In this document: piece after piece, positions 60,737-64,000 of the stretch | How positions within the stretch are numbered: the first letter of the stretch is position 1 | Layout: every line of letters begins with the position of its first letter | Assembly (NCBI RefSeq): GCF_009828925.2 | Contig: NZ_WUTY02000001.1 | Span: 5,176,492-5,240,491 of the forward strand | DNA from: Methylicorpusculum oleiharenae | GTDB lineage: Bacteria; Pseudomonadota; Gammaproteobacteria; Methylococcales; Methylomonadaceae | Direction of reading: 5' to 3' | DNA: 64,000 nt | The notes under the pieces: generated by a model | Told to the model about the DNA's origin: nothing | Databases searched by the model: none | The model's input: only the letters and a program-made list of their open reading frames with translations | Position numbers and translations under genes: made by a program

Positions 60737-61303
60737 TTAATACAACGCGTTTTGAAGTAATGACATGGCACCTGCTCCGCCTTGCTGCTGAACATATTGC
60801 ATGACCACCGGCACAAATTGACTGATCATATTTGAGTTCATACCCAAAGCTTGAAAAGAACTCGCCAGTGACGCCAAGTTACCCAAACCGCCTGCTTGAG
60901 TGCCCAACAAACCGCTGGCGGCTCCCAGCAAAGAGGAATTAGCCGCGGTTGGAACCTGCGGGGCATTTGATAAATACTGATCCATACCCGGTACAGCTTT
61001 ACTTAATGCTGAAAAGTCAGAAACGTTCATACTTTGCTTAGCGACTGAAAAAATCGAGCCCGCGCCGCCTAAAGCCTGAACGGGAGAAATTCCCAGCTGA
61101 TTGACTAAGATATTGACCAAACCCAACCCGCTACTGTCACTCGCGGCATTACCCAAAACACCGGCCAAAGGTGCTTGCTGATTAACTGCGGACTGAGCAG
61201 TTCCTAATCCGATGCTTTGAACTGTGCCTTGTTGCGCTGGGACGCAACCGCCAGCCAGCCCTATCAAAGAAGTTATAACGGCTGCATTTTTTAATAGTTT
61301 CAT
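60737..61303 (-). CDS. DUF2780-type lipoprotein
   Basis: 188 residues with a lipoprotein signal (AAVITSLIGLAGGC, lipidated Cys20). The mature protein is Gly/Ala/Ser/Leu-rich and low in charge; the DUF2780 (VcgC/VcgE-like) region shows LVNILVNQLGISPVQALGGAGSIFSVAK and ALGMNSNMISQFVPVVMQYV. Proteins of this family are exported and of unknown function. It has a long non-coding upstream region containing a MITE-like element. Confidence 0.82.
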   Translation of the reverse strand: MKLLKNAAVITSLIGLAGGCVPAQQGTVQSIGLGTAQSAVNQQAPLAGVLGNAASDSSGLGLVNILVNQLGISPVQALGGAGSIFSVAKQSMNVSDFSALSKAVPGMDQYLSNAPQVPTAANSSLLGAASGLLGTQAGGLGNLASLASSFQALGMNSNMISQFVPVVMQYVQQQGGAGAMSLLQNALY

Positions 61304-61694
61304 AATTGACTCTTAGACAGGCCAGATGGTGGCTTGGTGAAAAAGGGTAAACAACCAACGTGCGATTGTTGTTTTGCAGAATCCATTGCAGCAAATTCCC
61401 AGTTTGAACTTTATGTGGCGGCTTTGAGGGTTGGCGTAAGGCTTGCGAGTAACGCCGTAGAACCCTCGATGGGGGCTTGACGGCAGCATCCCTGCTGCCG
61501 ACATCCCGCAAAGGTTACGCCTCTCCCTGTTAATCATCAAACTGGGAATTGCTGAAATCCATTGACCGAAGCAAGCAGATAAAGCCTCGGCTGGGTTAGA
61601 CTGTTGTTAACCCAACTAATGCCTGTCGTTTTCAGCAGCATGGAAGGCATGATGCTACAACTTGACCGTTCCATGCTTGCCTGGGCTCGCTCTT
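61304..61694. other. Intergenic region aspS/DUF2780 gene
   Basis: 391 bp. It holds the MITE-like element at 61389-61555 and, between it and aspS, further symmetry: TGGGTTA..TAACCCA near 61592-61612 and GCATGGAA / TTCCATGC at 61638-61676. The latter could form a structured 3' end of the aspS transcript. No gene. Confidence 0.5.
61389..61555. repeat. MITE-like element, family 3, with 9-bp target duplication
   Basis: 167 bp flanked by the direct repeat AATCCATTG (61380-61388 and 61556-61564). The terminal inverted repeats are CAGCAAATTCCCAGTTTGA and, from the other end, TCAGCAATTCCCAGTTTGA. Inside is a strong hairpin GAGGGTT-GGCGT..ACGCC-GTAG-AACCCTC and a second CGGCAG..CTGCCG. No coding capacity. 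A 9-bp duplication is typical of IS4/IS5-like and Tn5-type transposases. Confidence 0.85.
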
Positions 61695-63485
61695 TTAATC
61701 CCGCTTTTCTTCCTTACCCGCAGGTTTGCGGAGTTTAATTCCCAATTCTTTCAATTGCTCCTCACTGACAAAAGCAGGTGCATTAAATAACGGGCAGGCT
61801 GCCGTTTGCGTTTTCGGGAAAGCGATCACATCGCGAATCGAGTGAGAACCGGTCATCAACATCACCAATCGATCCAGACCAAAAGCAATACCGCCGTGAG
61901 GTGGCGCGCCATACTTTAAAGCGTCGAGCAAGAATCCAAATTTTTCCCGGGCTTCTTCGTGACCAATACCGAGAATATCGAAAACGGTTTGCTGCATCGC
62001 AGTCCGGTTGATACGAATCGAGCCTCCGCCAACTTCAGTACCATTTAAGACCAGATCGTAAGCGCGCGATAACGCCTGTCCTGGATTTGCGACCAAGTCT
62101 TCTGAAGAACAGCTTGGCGCAGTAAACGGATGATGAATTGCAGTAAAGCGTTTGGCTTTGTCATCCCAAGCGAACATAGGAAAATCGACCACCCACACCG
62201 GTCTCCACTCACCTTCGAGCAAGTTGCGGTCAATACCCAGTTTGACACGAAGCGCGCCTAGCGCTTCATTCACGATAGCGGTTTTGTCGGCGCCGAAAAA
62301 GATCAGATCACCATTTTGAGCACCGACTTTTTTCATCACGTTGGCCCAAACGGTATCGGGCGCAAATTTAACAATGGGAGATTGCAAGCCTTCGATACCG
62401 GCGGCTAAATCGTTGACTTTGATGTAGGCCAAACCTTTGGCACCATAAATTGCGACAAACTTAGTCAATTCATCAATATCTTTCCGGCTTAAATCGCCGC
62501 CGTTCGGCAGCCGCATCGCCACTACACGACCGTCCGGGGCGTTGGCAGGCCCTGAGAACACCTTGAAATCGACATCTTTCATTTCATCGGCAATATCGAC
62601 AAGTTCCAGCGGAACCCTTAAATCAGGGCGGTCGGAACCATAACGGCGCATGGCTTCCTGATAGCTTATGACCGGAAATTGCGCGCCCAGGTCAACATCA
62701 ATGATGTCCTTGAACAGACGGCGAATCATTTCTTCCATGACTTCCATGATTTGCTGCTCGTTCATAAACGAGGTTTCGATATCGAGCTGAGTAAATTCAG
62801 GCTGACGGTCGGCCCGCAAATCCTCATCCCGGAAGCAGCGTACGACCTGATAATAACGATCCATTCCCGCTATCATCAGCAATTGTTTGTACAACTGCGG
62901 CGATTGGGGTAAAGCGAAAAAGGCATTTTGATGAGTACGGCTGGGCACAATGTAATCCCGTGCGCCTTCAGGAGTCGCTTTCGTCAGATAAGGTGTTTCG
63001 ATTTCGAAAAACTCATGATCATCCAAAAACTGACGTAAATGACGCGTCACATCGCGGCGGACTTTCATCTTTTGTTGCATTACCGTGCGGCGCAAGTCTA
63101 TGTAGCGAAAACGCAGCCTCGTTTCCTCATTGACTTCTATATCGCTTTCCAATGGGAACGGCGGAGTTTCCGATTCGTTCAACACTTCAATATGCTTGGC
63201 CAGCACTTCAATAGCGCCGGTTGCCATATTCGGATTATGCGTGCCTTCAGGACGTTCTCTGACAATACCTTCAATGCGCAGAACATATTCGCTACGCACG
63301 CTTTCGGCCAGAGCAAATGATTCCGGTTCATCTGGATCGAATACGACCTGCACTAAACCAGCGCGGTCCCGCAGATCGATAAAGATGACACCGCCATGAT
63401 CTCGGCGCCGATGAACCCATCCGCAAAGGGCAACGGATTGGCCTAGATGTTGGGCAGTTAATTCTCCACATTTGTGGCTACGCAT
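61695..63485 (-). CDS. aspS: Aspartyl-tRNA synthetase
   Basis: AspS charges tRNA-Asp. 596 aa, the bacterial length. The N-terminal anticodon-binding OB fold ([23 protein letters not shown]), class II motif 2 ([21 protein letters not shown]), the bacterial GAD insertion (about 290-410), and motif 3 ([27 protein letters not shown]) are all present. The C-terminal tail is basic. Whether it also charges tRNA-Asn cannot be decided here. It follows the FmdB-type gene by 68 bp. Confidence 0.98.
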   Translation of the reverse strand: MRSHKCGELTAQHLGQSVALCGWVHRRRDHGGVIFIDLRDRAGLVQVVFDPDEPESFALAESVRSEYVLRIEGIVRERPEGTHNPNMATGAIEVLAKHIEVLNESETPPFPLESDIEVNEETRLRFRYIDLRRTVMQQKMKVRRDVTRHLRQFLDDHEFFEIETPYLTKATPEGARDYIVPSRTHQNAFFALPQSPQLYKQLLMIAGMDRYYQVVRCFRDEDLRADRQPEFTQLDIETSFMNEQQIMEVMEEMIRRLFKDIIDVDLGAQFPVISYQEAMRRYGSDRPDLRVPLELVDIADEMKDVDFKVFSGPANAPDGRVVAMRLPNGGDLSRKDIDELTKFVAIYGAKGLAYIKVNDLAAGIEGLQSPIVKFAPDTVWANVMKKVGAQNGDLIFFGADKTAIVNEALGALRVKLGIDRNLLEGEWRPVWVVDFPMFAWDDKAKRFTAIHHPFTAPSCSSEDLVANPGQALSRAYDLVLNGTEVGGGSIRINRTAMQQTVFDILGIGHEEAREKFGFLLDALKYGAPPHGGIAFGLDRLVMLMTGSHSIRDVIAFPKTQTAACPLFNAPAFVSEEQLKELGIKLRKPAGKEEKRD

Positions 63486-63553
63486 AGAATGTTCTCGTAT
63501 TTGTCCAAAAAGAGCCGATATTACTGGCTAAGATGCATCAGTGCAAGCCAAGG

Positions 63554-63838
63554 TCAACTGCTGGTTTTACTGCAGGCGCCTCCGCCCGACGATGCGGCCG
63601 GTTTTTTTGATTCCGAAGTACTGGGAGCAGAGTCACCCGCGACATTTTTTTTGGTGCCGCTCTTAAAATCGGTTTCATACCAGCCGCCGCCTTTAAGCCT
63701 GAATCCTGCGGCTGAGATTTTTTTCATTAGCTGAGGTTTACTGCATGCAGGACAATCTATTAACGGCTGTGCATTCAGCTTTTGCAGGGCCTCATATTCA
63801 TGACCGCAGGATTGGCATTGATATTCGTAAATGGGCAT
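63554..63838 (-). CDS. FmdB-family zinc-ribbon protein
   Basis: A 94-residue protein with two CxxC knuckles (YQCQSCGHEYEALQ and DCPACSKP) forming a zinc ribbon, then the conserved FRLKGGGWYETDFKSG. The tail is Ser/Gly-rich and low in complexity. The FmdB/regulatory-protein family was named from a putative formamidase regulator; its true role is unclear. Being upstream of aspS is a common arrangement in proteobacteria. Confidence 0.93.
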   Translation of the reverse strand: MPIYEYQCQSCGHEYEALQKLNAQPLIDCPACSKPQLMKKISAAGFRLKGGGWYETDFKSGTKKNVAGDSAPSTSESKKPAASSGGGACSKTSS

Positions 63839-63937
63839 CTTTTTAATCTCCGAAAATAAACTAATTTATGAGGGTCAATTTTATTTTTTCAAGTTCCATG
63901 CGCTAGAATGCAAGTTTTGCGACAGATCAAACCGCTT

Positions 63938-64000
63938 ATGAAACGATTGACTATAACCCGGCCGGATGACTGGCATTTACATTTGAGAAACGGGGACATC
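63938..64000 (+). CDS. pyrC: Dihydroorotase, partial (N-terminus)
   Basis: The frame opens with ATG at 63938 and runs off the right edge after 21 codons. The visible protein, MKRLTITRPDDWHLHLRNGD, has the zinc-binding HLHL motif of class II dihydroorotase (PyrC), which closes carbamoyl-aspartate to dihydroorotate in pyrimidine synthesis. Divergent from the FmdB gene. Confidence 0.88.
   Translation, partial: MKRLTITRPDDWHLHLRNGDI

Noticed and set aside
61182-61540. Two overlapping minus-strand frames (75 and 109 codons) over the family 3 element and the DUF2780 gene start
   Set aside because: They run through the element's hairpins and the signal-peptide region of a better-supported gene.

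Overview
The window is a chromosomal stretch of a gammaproteobacterium. The evidence is the E. coli-like order clpS-clpA-infA-aat-trxB-ftsK, the sdhCDAB-sdhE operon, yoaA next to tsaB, hrcA-grpE-dnaK-dnaJ-dapB behind a CIRCE operator, and sucA-sucB-lpd. A type I methanotroph (order Methylococcales) is my best inference from overall protein character, a VPxPG/PEP-CTERM type sorted protein and a candidate PPi-type PEP carboxykinase. No methane-oxidation gene lies in the window, so this is not proven. I see no rRNA, tRNA, CRISPR array, prophage or complete insertion sequence.

Layout. 1-11 kb: nudJ (partial), the N-degron genes clpS/clpA and the tagging transferases bpt/aat, with infA, a sorted surface protein, hemH, trxB and ftsK between or after them. 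11-16.2 kb: a FlgO-like lipoprotein, then the leftward succinate dehydrogenase operon, with a 55-aa SDHAF4-like assembly factor 640 bp upstream of sdhC. 16.8-24.2 kb: a diguanylate cyclase, then the leftward run yoaA-tsaB-yciO-site-2-protease-scpA-scpB-rluB. 24.4-26 kb: bfd with a Fur-like site, bfr and a DUF4124 protein. 26-32 kb: dapB and the heat-shock operon. 32.5-38.3 kb: nadK-recN-yjdF-aguB, an H-NS-like protein and a DUF2914 membrane protein. 38.8-44.4 kb: the 2-oxoglutarate dehydrogenase operon. 44.5-53.4 kb: a cyclic-nucleotide and envelope cluster (CHASE2 cyclase, FecR-TPR-beta-barrel fusion, small lipoprotein, CRP-like regulator, folD, DUF2905, cNMP-binding protein). 54.2-64 kb: the PEPCK candidate, a sodium:solute symporter, nadA, a DUF2780 lipoprotein, aspS, a FmdB zinc ribbon and the start of pyrC.

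Most striking points. (1) The dihydrolipoamide dehydrogenase encoded with sucAB has Tyr52 where the first redox-active cysteine should be, and Met61 in place of the usual Lys. It should not work as a normal E3, which matters because type I methanotrophs are classically reported to lack 2-oxoglutarate dehydrogenase activity. (2) A CHASE2 cyclase with altered nucleotide-specificity residues sits beside a single-chain FecR-TPR-outer-membrane-barrel protein, a lipoprotein and a CRP-like regulator. This could be an undescribed envelope-to-cAMP signalling unit. (3) The 1154-aa protein at 54.2 kb has a P-loop/VDD pair spaced as in PEP carboxykinases. (4) The nadA leader can form two mutually exclusive hairpins, one covering the Shine-Dalgarno. 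(5) Three families of short non-coding elements with terminal inverted repeats (MITE-like) are scattered in the intergenic spaces: three copies of one, two of another, and one of a third with a 9-bp target duplication.
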